Below, one piece after another: positions 49,424 to 56,576 of a stretch of DNA of 64,000 nucleotides. The notes under the pieces are model-generated. The model did not search any database and was not told the DNA's origin. It saw only the letters and a program-made list of their open reading frames with translations. This DNA is from Rufibacter sp. DG15C (GTDB lineage: Bacteria > Bacteroidota > Bacteroidia > Cytophagales > Hymenobacteraceae): the NCBI RefSeq assembly GCF_001577755.1, contig NZ_CP010776.1, positions 992,001 to 1,056,000 of the forward strand. Reading direction: 5' to 3'. Position 1 is the first letter of the stretch; each line of letters starts with the position of its first letter. Made by a program: the position numbers and the translations under genes.

Positions 49424-50782
49424 TTGGAAAGTATACCTTCTTTAGGAGAGCCCTCCAGTTGGGGCTCTCTACTTCTTTTTTTGCCGGCCAATGCCTCTTG
49501 GGCGTTCTGGGCCGGGCCTGTTAGCCTCATCCTTTTTTGTCTGGCGGGCATAGTGCTTCTGACGGCCGCCATGGCCGGTTTCTTAAAGCTTCTTCCTTCT
49601 TTTTCATCTGTAGAAAAAAACCCGGCGGGCCTTAGTGCGGCGGCAGAAAGACTATTGCAACAGCCCAACCAGGTCTTAGCGGCTGGCACGTTCCTGTCTA
49701 CCTCCCTGCACCTGTTCCTGGCCATTGCCGCCTACCGCACCTTGGTGCGCGCCAGCCAACTGTCCACCCAACCGCAGGCGGTGGTGTGGGGCGGCCTATT
49801 CTTGATGGTGCTGCTCCTATTTGTCTTAAGGATAGCCTCGGTGAGTTGGGGCAAACGGACGAGCGCCGCAGAAGACGTTCCCTATCTTGGCTTGCTGCGC
49901 TTTGTCACGGCACTAGGCACCCCGTTTGCCAAGCTGCTACAGCCTTTGCAACAGTTTACCGGCCATACCAGAAATGTCTTGGGCACTCCCTCCGCCACCG
50001 AGGAGGCCCATATCTCTTTGGACAACAACCCGTCAGAGCCACAGTCGCCGCAGGAGAAAGGCCTCCTGAAAGCCATCATCAACTTCGGGTCTATTACAGT
50101 GCGGCAGATTATGCGCGCCCGGGTAGACGTGATGGGCATCCAACGCAAAATGCCGTACCCTGCCTTAATCAAGCAGATACACCAGTGGGGGTATTCGCGC
50201 CTTCCTGTGTACACAGACGGCCTAGACAAGATTGATGGCGTGCTCTACGTAAAAGATTTACTCCCTCATTTAGGCGCGCCCACTGACTTTGTCTGGCAAA
50301 ACCTGATCAGAACCCCTTACTTTGTACCGGAGACCAAGAAGATAGATGAGCTCCTGCGCGAGTTTCAGGAGCGGCACGTGCACATGGCCATTGTGGTGGA
50401 CGAGTACGGTGACACTACCGGCTTGCTTACCTTAGAGGACGTGATTGAGGAGATTGTAGGCGAAATCCATGATGAGCTGGATGACGAAGAAGACCGCTAC
50501 TATACGCAACTAGACGAGCATACGTTCCTGTTTGAGGGCCGCGCCTCTCTGCATGATTTCTGCAAGATCATGGACCCGCCTACAGACTTGTTCAAAGACG
50601 TACGCAACGAGGTGGAGTCCGTGGCTGGTTTAATGCTCAGGCTGTTCTCCAGAATTCCGCATACCGGCGAAGAGCTGCAACTAGGCCCCTACCAGTTTAC
50701 CATTGAGTCTGCTGACAGTAAGAAAATAAAGAAAGTACGCGTGCATGAAACAGTGGCGCACCCAGAGAATGAAGAAAAATAA
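49424..50782 (+). CDS. gldE: Gliding motility-associated CBS protein GldE
   Basis: Membrane protein of the HlyC/CorC (CNNM-CBS) family, 452 residues. Start is TTG at 49424. No ATG precedes the first membrane helices (LLLFLPA...ILFCLAGIVLLTAAM), and residue 50 is the next Met. It has three or four hydrophobic segments, a cytoplasmic CBS pair (VDVMGIQRKMPYPALIKQIHQWGYSRLPVY, with VVDEYGDTTGLLTLEDVIEEIVGEI), and a CorC_HlyC tail. GldE partners GldD in Flavobacterium gliding. A terminator-like hairpin at 49446-49487 covers its first codons. Overlaps gldD by 14 bp. Confidence 0.9.
   Translation: MESIPSLGEPSSWGSLLLFLPANASWAFWAGPVSLILFCLAGIVLLTAAMAGFLKLLPSFSSVEKNPAGLSAAAERLLQQPNQVLAAGTFLSTSLHLFLAIAAYRTLVRASQLSTQPQAVVWGGLFLMVLLLFVLRIASVSWGKRTSAAEDVPYLGLLRFVTALGTPFAKLLQPLQQFTGHTRNVLGTPSATEEAHISLDNNPSEPQSPQEKGLLKAIINFGSITVRQIMRARVDVMGIQRKMPYPALIKQIHQWGYSRLPVYTDGLDKIDGVLYVKDLLPHLGAPTDFVWQNLIRTPYFVPETKKIDELLREFQERHVHMAIVVDEYGDTTGLLTLEDVIEEIVGEIHDELDDEEDRYYTQLDEHTFLFEGRASLHDFCKIMDPPTDLFKDVRNEVESVAGLMLRLFSRIPHTGEELQLGPYQFTIESADSKKIKKVRVHETVAHPENEEK
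49446..49487 (+). promoter_or_regulatory. Terminator-like hairpin in the first codons of gldE
   Basis: Stem GAGAGCCC (49446-49453) / GGGCTCTC (49462-49469) followed by the T-rich TACTTCTTTTTTTG. It has intrinsic-terminator shape but lies within gldE, just after ssb. It may be an attenuator, or may mean that the gldE start is misplaced. Confidence 0.5.
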
Positions 50783-51371
50783 CCTCCTTTTAGCGGTAGT
50801 TGCCCTTTTGGCAGTAGTGGGCTTTTCTGCCTGTGAGCAAGAATACACGCCCAAACCCAAAGGCTATAACCGCATAGACCTGCCGGTGGCCAAGTATACT
50901 GTTTTAAATCAGCCGCACCCGTATGTATTTGAGCATTCTGTGTATGCCAAGATTTTGAAGGACTCCTCGCGCATAGCAGAGCCGCACTGGATTGACATCT
51001 ACTACCCACGGTTTGACGCCAACATCCAGCTTACCTACAAGGACTTCAACCAAGACCCCAAGAAGTTCAATGAGCTGGTAGAAGATGCCCGAAGACTCAC
51101 CAGCCGGCACCAGATCAAGGCCTACGCCATTGAAGAAAGCCAGGTAAAGACGCCCACCGGCATCACCGCCAGCGTGTTTGAGCTAGAAGGCGAAGTGCCC
51201 AGCCAGTTCCAGTTCTACCTCACAGATAGCACCAAGCACTTCTTCCGAGGTGCACTGTACTTCAGGACTGCCACCGCCAATGACTCTCTGGCGCCGGTGA
51301 TTGAATACATCAAAAAAGACGTGGTGCACTTGTTGAACACCTTGCACTGGTCTGACCAAGTGAAGAAGTAA
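50769..51371 (+). CDS. gldD: Gliding motility lipoprotein GldD
   Basis: Lipoprotein of 200 residues from the ATG at 50769 (MKKNNLLLAVVALLAVVGFSAC, Cys at residue 22). It overlaps the gldE stop by 14 bp. An ATG at 50745 would give a longer N-terminus without a clean signal peptide. Conserved blocks TPKPKGYNRIDLP and the YF/YRT region match GldD. It is essential for gliding in Flavobacterium johnsoniae and is always next to gldE. Operon end marked by palindromic copy 23 and a terminator. Confidence 0.92.
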   Translation: MKKNNLLLAVVALLAVVGFSACEQEYTPKPKGYNRIDLPVAKYTVLNQPHPYVFEHSVYAKILKDSSRIAEPHWIDIYYPRFDANIQLTYKDFNQDPKKFNELVEDARRLTSRHQIKAYAIEESQVKTPTGITASVFELEGEVPSQFQFYLTDSTKHFFRGALYFRTATANDSLAPVIEYIKKDVVHLLNTLHWSDQVKK

Positions 51372-51375
51372 AACC

Positions 51376-51413
51376 CGTTTTTGGCCTGTTTTTCAGAAAG
51401 TAGGCCAAAAACG
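51376..51413. repeat. 38-bp palindromic element, copy 23
   Basis: Arms CGTTTTTGGCCTGTTTTTC and GAAAGTAGGCCAAAAACG, 4 bp after the gldD stop. Confidence 0.85.
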
Positions 51414-51424
51414 ACATGAACCTC

Positions 51425-51461
51425 AAAAAGCCGAATGACATGACACCTCGTTCGGCTTTTT
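51425..51461 (+). terminator. Intrinsic terminator of gldE-gldD
   Basis: Stem AAAAAGCCGAA / TTCGGCTTTTT. Very similar in sequence to the terminator at 54217-54250. Confidence 0.85.
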
Positions 51462-51521
51462 GTTTGTTAACCCAATTGGTTTTGAACCTCATTTCTATCT
51501 AAGCCCCAGGCAAGTAAGGAC

Positions 51522-52436
51522 ATGAAGAAAAGCATAGTGACCGTATGTTTGTACCTCTGCCTGTTGAGCAGTTACGCCTCTCCCCAAGTAGACACGCTTA
51601 GAATAAAGCAGCACCTGACTGCCATTACCAAGACGCCCAAGCACCGCAATTATCAAAACGTAGACCAGCTTAACCAGACAGCCAATTATCTCATAAGTGT
51701 ATTGAATCAATACACAGACAGCGTCACGGTGCAAGAGTACAAGGTAGAGGGGCAGGTATACAAAAATGTCATCGCCTCGTTTGGGATGGAGCATCCAAAG
51801 CGCATCATTGTGGGTGCCCATTATGACGTCTGCGGAAACCAGGAAGGCGCCGATGACAACGCCAGCGGCGTAGTGGGTTTGCTAGAACTCGCCCGGCTCA
51901 TGAAAGGCCAAAAGTTGAACCATCGCGTTGATTTGGTCTCCTACACGCTAGAAGAGCCACCCTATTTCAGGACCGACTACATGGGCAGTTACGTGCATGC
52001 CAAATCCTTGGCAGACCAGAAAGTAGACGTCTATGGCATGATTTCTTTGGAGATGATTGGCTATTTCAAGGAAGAGAAAAAATCGCAGACCTATCCTGTG
52101 GGAATTCTGTCTTTGCTGTATGGCAACAGGGGCAACTACATTACGCTGGTAAACAAGTTTGGCGCCGGTGCCTTTGCGAAGGACTTCAGCAGGGCTTTTA
52201 AAAAAAGGGACGTCATCAACACCAAGAAATTCACCGGCCCGCCGGCCTTGCCCGGAATTGATTTCTCTGACCACCTCAACTATTGGAAGTTTGGCTACAG
52301 CGCCCTCATGCTCACAGACACATCTTTCTACAGAAACAAGAACTACCACGAGCCCACAGACACTTTAGAAACCCTAGACCTGACCAAAATGGCGAAGGTA
52401 ATTGACGGAGTCTACGGCACCTTTCTTCAATTATAA
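51522..52436 (+). CDS. Secreted M28 family zinc peptidase
   Basis: Exported aminopeptidase-like protein of 304 residues with signal peptide MKKSIVTVCLYLCLLSSYAS. Metal-binding motifs of the M28 family are seen: VGAHYDVC (His, near residue 97), GADDNASG (Asp, near 109), TLEEPPYF (Glu pair), MISLEMIGYF (Asp/Glu position) and DFSDHLNYW (His, near 248). Acts on peptides in the periplasm or outside the cell. Monocistronic or followed by the acetyltransferase at a 26-bp gap. Confidence 0.92.
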   Translation: MKKSIVTVCLYLCLLSSYASPQVDTLRIKQHLTAITKTPKHRNYQNVDQLNQTANYLISVLNQYTDSVTVQEYKVEGQVYKNVIASFGMEHPKRIIVGAHYDVCGNQEGADDNASGVVGLLELARLMKGQKLNHRVDLVSYTLEEPPYFRTDYMGSYVHAKSLADQKVDVYGMISLEMIGYFKEEKKSQTYPVGILSLLYGNRGNYITLVNKFGAGAFAKDFSRAFKKRDVINTKKFTGPPALPGIDFSDHLNYWKFGYSALMLTDTSFYRNKNYHEPTDTLETLDLTKMAKVIDGVYGTFLQL

Positions 52437-52462
52437 ATCCATTCCTTCCATATTCACCTTCA

Positions 52463-52990
52463 ATGCCTCAACCCAGCGTCACCATCAGACCCGCCCTTCC
52501 CTCAGAATTCAAGGCCTTGGGCCAGCTCATGGTGCAGGTGTATTCCCAACTAGACGGCTTCCCGAAGCCCGAGGAACAGCCTGCCTACTACCAATTGCTG
52601 GCCAACATTGGGGATTTTACGCAGAAGCCCGGCGTAGAGCTTTTAGTAGCCATTTCTGAACAAGGTGATTTGGCCGGCGGGGTGGTGTTCTTTCATGACA
52701 TGCAACACTACGGCTCTGGCGGGACGGCTACGCAAGAGAAAAACGCGGCGGGTTTTAGGTTGTTAGCCGTAGGACCAGACGCCAGAGGCAAAGGCGTGGG
52801 CAAGTTGTTGACGCAAGCCTGCATCCAGAAGACAAGAGACACCGGGCACCGGCAGTTGATCATCCACAGTACCAAAGCCATGCAGACCGCCTGGGACATG
52901 TATGAGAAACTGGGCTTTAAGCGAGCAGAGGAGCTTGACTTTATGCAAGGCGCGTTGCCCGTCTTCGGGTTTAGGCTGTCCTTGAACTAA
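52463..52990 (+). CDS. GNAT family N-acetyltransferase
   Basis: Single-domain acetyltransferase of 175 residues. The acetyl-CoA pocket is LLAVGPDARGKGVGKLLTQACIQKTRDTGHRQLIIHSTKAMQTAWDMYEKLGFKRAEEL, a classical GNAT motif A/B. The substrate is not predictable. It begins 26 bp after the M28 gene with the same orientation, so the two are probably one transcript. Confidence 0.9.
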   Translation: MPQPSVTIRPALPSEFKALGQLMVQVYSQLDGFPKPEEQPAYYQLLANIGDFTQKPGVELLVAISEQGDLAGGVVFFHDMQHYGSGGTATQEKNAAGFRLLAVGPDARGKGVGKLLTQACIQKTRDTGHRQLIIHSTKAMQTAWDMYEKLGFKRAEELDFMQGALPVFGFRLSLN

Positions 52991-53042
52991 TCTACTAAGG
53001 TGTCCAAGCAATTGTGGTTTACGTTAATAAAAAACCACCCAC

Positions 53043-53081
53043 CGATTTTGGCCTGTTTTCTAAGAAATACGCCAAAATGCG
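53043..53081. repeat. Palindromic element, copy 24 (39 bp, degenerate)
   Basis: CGATTTTGGCCTGTTTTC left and GAAATACGCCAAAATGCG right. The most degenerate full copy; both outer arms are altered. Confidence 0.65.
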
Positions 53082-53234
53082 GGTGTCACAAATATTTACC
53101 CCTTATGCCCTTCTCAGATAATACTATCAGAATAAGCGGCTGCAATAACATCAAGTCCTATCTTTGAGGTAAACACCTTTTCTAACCGCAAAAGGTTTGA
53201 GGACTAATCATTCCTTTTTGCCTGTATCTTTCGC

Positions 53235-54083
53235 ATGAAATTATTACTACCGCTTTTACTCTTTGTTTCCTCTTCTCTAGCTTTCGCCCAGAAAAAGGAA
53301 GTAATTTTAAAAGTCAAATTCTCTCCAAACACAGAATACACTACCACTATGAAGACATCTTCAAAGTCTGTGGTAAATTTTGAAGGCTCTAAGGAACAGA
53401 TTGCCAAAATCAAGGCAAACGGCGTCACTCTTCCTCTTGTGGTTGAAGGACACAGTAACATGTTGTCTACCACCACTACTGGCGCTCTTCAAGCAGACCA
53501 GAGCTTTCCTGCTATTATTCAATATCAAAAGGTAGATGCCCAGCAAATTAATAATGGCAAGGAGACCGTCACAGAAAGTCCTATAACAGGACTGATTGCT
53601 AAGGGAAAGTATACCGCCGAAAGCAAGTTTCAGGTAGACACCTTAATCAGTGGCAAGATTAATGACGCTTTTAAAAAAGCCTTTAAGGCCACGCTTGAGA
53701 GCGCTCAACAAAGTCCTTACCCATCCAAACCCTTGCAAATTGGAGAAAAGTTTGAGCACAAAGTGCCTATGAGCATTCCAGTAACTGGTTCACAGCCAGT
53801 GAAACTTCTAATCACTACCATCTATACCCTAAAAGAGATGAGAGCCGCCACCGCCATTTTTGACATTGCCCAAACGGTTCAATTAGACATGTCAATTGAT
53901 CAAACCAATTTAAAAGCTTCTGGGTCTGGGAAAGGGGTTTCTGAGTTTGATACCAAAAACAACTTTACCACCAAATACATTGTAAACTTGGATATGAACC
54001 TTACAATGCACGCAAATGGATTGACCATCACAACGCAGGTTAATTCCATCTCTGACCAACAAGTAGCCATCAAATCATTATAA
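53235..54083 (+). CDS. Secreted beta-rich protein of unknown function
   Basis: Protein of 282 residues with signal peptide MKLLLPLLLFVSSSLAFA. The body is built of short alternating strands (KYTAESKFQVDTLISGKIND, FEHKVPMSIPVTGSQPVKLLITTIYTL), without Cys or catalytic motifs. It resembles DUF-type periplasmic proteins of Bacteroidota (possibly DUF6263), unverified. A -7-like TATCTTTC ends only 2 nt before the ATG, which would not allow a normal start, so the promoter is unclear. Confidence 0.75.
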   Translation: MKLLLPLLLFVSSSLAFAQKKEVILKVKFSPNTEYTTTMKTSSKSVVNFEGSKEQIAKIKANGVTLPLVVEGHSNMLSTTTTGALQADQSFPAIIQYQKVDAQQINNGKETVTESPITGLIAKGKYTAESKFQVDTLISGKINDAFKKAFKATLESAQQSPYPSKPLQIGEKFEHKVPMSIPVTGSQPVKLLITTIYTLKEMRAATAIFDIAQTVQLDMSIDQTNLKASGSGKGVSEFDTKNNFTTKYIVNLDMNLTMHANGLTITTQVNSISDQQVAIKSL

Positions 54084-54156
54084 CCTCGTTTTTACATACA
54101 GACCCTTTGTCAAGCTTAGGCGTAAAACAATGACCTAACCGTTATATTCTATTAGT

Positions 54157-54194
54157 CGTTTTTGGCCTGTTTTCTGAGAAACAAGTTAAAAACG
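54157..54194. repeat. 38-bp palindromic element, copy 25
   Basis: Arms CGTTTTTGGCCTGTTTTC and GAAACAAGTTAAAAACG, the right arm decayed. Confidence 0.75.
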
Positions 54195-54216
54195 ACTTTC
54201 CACTTTGCTCTCCTTT

Positions 54217-54250
54217 AAAGCCGAATGCTTGCACGCCATTCGGCTTTTTT
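54217..54250 (+). terminator. Intrinsic terminator
   Basis: Stem AAAGCCGAATG / CATTCGGCTTT followed by TTTT, sharing sequence with the terminator at 51425-51461. Confidence 0.85.
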
Positions 54251-54293
54251 ATGAAAATTGTCTATTGAAAAAAGAAACGCCCAACCATTGCCT

Positions 54294-55592
54294 ATGTCAC
54301 CCAGAAAAACCAACCGCAGACCCGCACAAACCTTTAGAATTTTTCTCAAGTGGTCTCTCTATGCCGTGCTGGGCTATGGGGTCATTACAACCGTGGTATT
54401 TGGGCACAGCAGCATTGACGAAACCAAAGGCGTGTACCGCTTCCACTGGTCTGGGTTGGATGCGCTGGCCAATGACGAGGACTTCGGGTTTTCTACAGCC
54501 ACTCCCGTGGCCACCAAGTTGGACGGGTCAGACGGGCCTTATATTTTCGGGGATCAACAGTTCATTGTTACCTCAGACAACAAACTGGTCAAGTCAAGGG
54601 TAGACTCCCGCCTGCCCATCAAAGTAAAAGCAGACAACCAAGACCAAGACTCGTTCTACGTCACCTTAAAGACTGCCTATCAGCCGCAGCAAGAGCAGTA
54701 CGCCCTGCCGGCCAAGTTGATAGCCATTTCAGACATTGAAGGGAATTTTGACGCCTTCTCCAGTTTTCTCATCAAAAACGGCGTCATGGACAGGCAGTAC
54801 AACTGGACGTTTGGCCAAGGACATTTGGTCTTGAACGGTGATTTTGTGGACCGCGGCGAGAACGAACCTCAGGTGCTCTGGCTCATCTACATGCTAGAAG
54901 ACAAAGCCGCGGCGGCTGGCGGCAGAGTGCACTACATCTTGGGCAATCATGAAATCATGAAACTCTACGGCGACTATTCTTACACCGAGTACAAGTACCG
55001 TGAGGTGGCCAAACAAATCAGTGGCCATTCTGACTGGGACACCTCGGCCAGGGTTTTATATGGCCCTAACTCAGAGCTGGGCAAGTGGCTGAAGACCAAG
55101 AACGTGGCCGCCAAGATTGGCCCATATTTGTTTGTGCACGCCGGCATCAACCCCAACCTGTACCAGCACAAGCTGTCACTGGCAGAGATAAACCAGATTG
55201 CCCGCAAGTATTACGGCCAGGACGCCCGCGAGAAAGTAACCTCCCCCAAAGAGAAAACCGTTTTAAGCAAGTATGACAGTCCCTACTGGGACCGAAGCCT
55301 CTCCATGCACACCCTATACAGAGCCATGTACCTGCTCCGGGACCCGCTTACTGCCAACTACCATAAAACCACCCAAGCCGAGTTAGACCAGATCCTTGAT
55401 TTCTATGACGCCTCCAAGCTGGTCGTAGGTCATTCCATTGTCTTTAATGTGACCACAGACTACCAAGGCAAACTGGTGAAGATTGACGTGAAACACGGCC
55501 AGGAGAAGAACAGCCCCAAAACCCAAGGCCTGCTCATAGAAAGCAACCAACTCTACCGGATTGACGGTCTGGGTAAGAAAGTGAAGCTTTAA
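54294..55592 (+). CDS. Membrane-anchored calcineurin-like metallophosphoesterase
   Basis: Protein of 432 residues from the ATG at 54294 (MSPRKTNRRPAQTF); a TTG at 54258 would extend it by 12. One N-terminal membrane helix (FLKWSLYAVLGYGVITTVVFG), then a metallophosphoesterase domain. All metal motifs are present: ISDIEGNFDAF, NGDFVDRGENE, LGNHEIM, FVHAGIN and VVGHSI. The GDxVDRG spacing is that of PPP-type and Shewanella-like phosphatases. Substrate unknown. Active site expected in the periplasm. Confidence 0.9.
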   Translation: MSPRKTNRRPAQTFRIFLKWSLYAVLGYGVITTVVFGHSSIDETKGVYRFHWSGLDALANDEDFGFSTATPVATKLDGSDGPYIFGDQQFIVTSDNKLVKSRVDSRLPIKVKADNQDQDSFYVTLKTAYQPQQEQYALPAKLIAISDIEGNFDAFSSFLIKNGVMDRQYNWTFGQGHLVLNGDFVDRGENEPQVLWLIYMLEDKAAAAGGRVHYILGNHEIMKLYGDYSYTEYKYREVAKQISGHSDWDTSARVLYGPNSELGKWLKTKNVAAKIGPYLFVHAGINPNLYQHKLSLAEINQIARKYYGQDAREKVTSPKEKTVLSKYDSPYWDRSLSMHTLYRAMYLLRDPLTANYHKTTQAELDQILDFYDASKLVVGHSIVFNVTTDYQGKLVKIDVKHGQEKNSPKTQGLLIESNQLYRIDGLGKKVKL

Positions 55593-55641
55593 CTATAGAT
55601 TGCGGGGTTTGTAAGGGTACTACAATGCTAGAGCCCTCAGT

Positions 55642-55679
55642 CGTTTTCGGTCTCTTTTTCAGGAAATAGGCCAAAAACG
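55642..55679. repeat. 38-bp palindromic element, copy 26
   Basis: Arms CGTTTTCGGTCTCTTTTTC and GGAAATAGGCCAAAAACG, between the phosphoesterase gene and the small-RNA candidate. Confidence 0.75.
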
Positions 55680-55696
55680 ACAATTCAAAACGAGAC

Positions 55697-55820
55697 AAAA
55701 AGAAAAGCCCCGGCGTAACCGAGGCTTCCCAACTGCCACTCAATGGCTTAACGCTCGCCCAGCGTGAAAGGTGCTTACCGTTAGCCCGTAACAGCGTAGC
55801 ACAGATAGTATCTCCTTTCT
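55697..55820 (-). ncRNA. Candidate small structured RNA, novel
   Basis: Minus-strand sequence with four consecutive hairpins and no open frame. Reading along the RNA: GTGCT/AGCAC (55771-55802) with an inner GTTA/TAAC, ACGCT/AGCGT (55751-55765), GCCA/TGGC (55735-55747), and a terminator stem AGCCTCGG/CCGGGGCT (55706-55726) followed by TTTTCTTTTTG. About 120 nt. I do not recognise a known class: no SRP, RNase P or tmRNA core is present, and no clear 5' promoter box was found. A riboswitch is unlikely since no minus-strand gene follows. Confidence 0.45.
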
Positions 55821-55992
55821 TTAGTGAGTAGATATGGATATATACGAAACGCCAAATATTTTGGTATGCTTTCTAATGCCAATTTCTAACGGAAGACCCA
55901 ACTATTTTCGCCTTTCTGCCTAGGCATGGCAAAGAGGAAAACTAGCTTGGCAAACTAGCCTGATCCCATTAGCCTCCCTCGTGTCTTTTCTG

Positions 55993-56055
55993 TAATTTTA
56001 CAGAGCGGCAGAGCGGGCGTTTTTATGGTGTCTTCCAGAAAACAGGCCAAAAACG
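55993..56055 (+). repeat. Duplicated leader unit, copy A, with palindromic element copy 27
   Basis: Unit of GTAATTTTACAGAGCGG..GGCG followed by the palindromic element (core 56018-56055, arms CGTTTTTATGGTGTCTTC and AAACAGGCCAAAAACG). A near copy is at 56493-56558. TAATTTTA could be a -7 box, which would place this element inside the transcribed leader of the PhnA-like gene. Confidence 0.65.
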
Positions 56056-56089
56056 CAAAGACGCCAGCACGCCATAAAGTATACCCACC

Positions 56090-56431
56090 ATGTCTGAAGA
56101 ATTGAAACCTTGCCCTTCTTGCAGTTCCCCGTATGGCTACGCCACAGATTCCAATAGTTATGCCTGCCCTGAATGCGGGCACGAGTGGACCTTAGCCGAA
56201 GGAACTGAGGAAACAGGCCTCCAAATAAAAGACGCCAACGGAAACGTGTTGCAAAACGGCGACTCGGTGGTGGTCATCAAAGACTTACCCGTGAAAGGCG
56301 CCCCTAAACCGGTAAAGGCCGGCACAAAAGTGAAAAACATACGGCTCACAGACGGTGACCATAACATTGACTGCAAGATTGAAGGCTTCGGGTCTATGGC
56401 GCTCAAGTCAGAGTTTGTTAGAAAAGCGTAA
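56090..56431 (+). CDS. PhnA/YjdM-like zinc-ribbon protein
   Basis: Protein of 113 residues. The N-terminal zinc ribbon is [26 protein letters not shown], and the C-terminal SH3-like part is [25 protein letters not shown]...[20 protein letters not shown]. This is the PhnA/YjdM family, named for alkylphosphonate utilisation but present in many genomes without that pathway, so the true role is uncertain. No phosphonate genes are nearby. Confidence 0.9.
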   Translation: MSEELKPCPSCSSPYGYATDSNSYACPECGHEWTLAEGTEETGLQIKDANGNVLQNGDSVVVIKDLPVKGAPKPVKAGTKVKNIRLTDGDHNIDCKIEGFGSMALKSEFVRKA

Positions 56432-56492
56432 GTTCTGGACCTTGCAGCTTTGTTATTCTTCAGGGCCTGCGGTAGCCCCACTCACCACTTTT

Positions 56493-56558
56493 TAGTAACT
56501 TTACAGAGCGGCTTGGCTGGCGTTTTTGGGCTATTTTCCAGAAAACAGGCTAAAAACG
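56493..56558 (+). repeat. Duplicated leader unit, copy B, with palindromic element copy 28
   Basis: GTAACTTTACAGAGCGGC.. then the palindrome at 56521-56558 (arms CGTTTTTGGGCTATTTTC and AAAACAGGCTAAAAACG). It shares 17 of 18 bases before the element with copy A at 55993, and lies upstream of recG. Confidence 0.7.
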
Positions 56559-56576
56559 AGGCTGTATCTTATATAG

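Noticed and set aside
53235-53245. TATCTTTC just before the ATG at 53235 as a leaderless promoter
   Set aside because: It ends only 2 nt before the ATG, so transcription would begin downstream of the start codon.
55697-55820. tRNA, SRP RNA or RNase P RNA
   Set aside because: No T-loop GTTCRA, no SRP core or RNase P core sequence; kept only as an unassigned candidate RNA.
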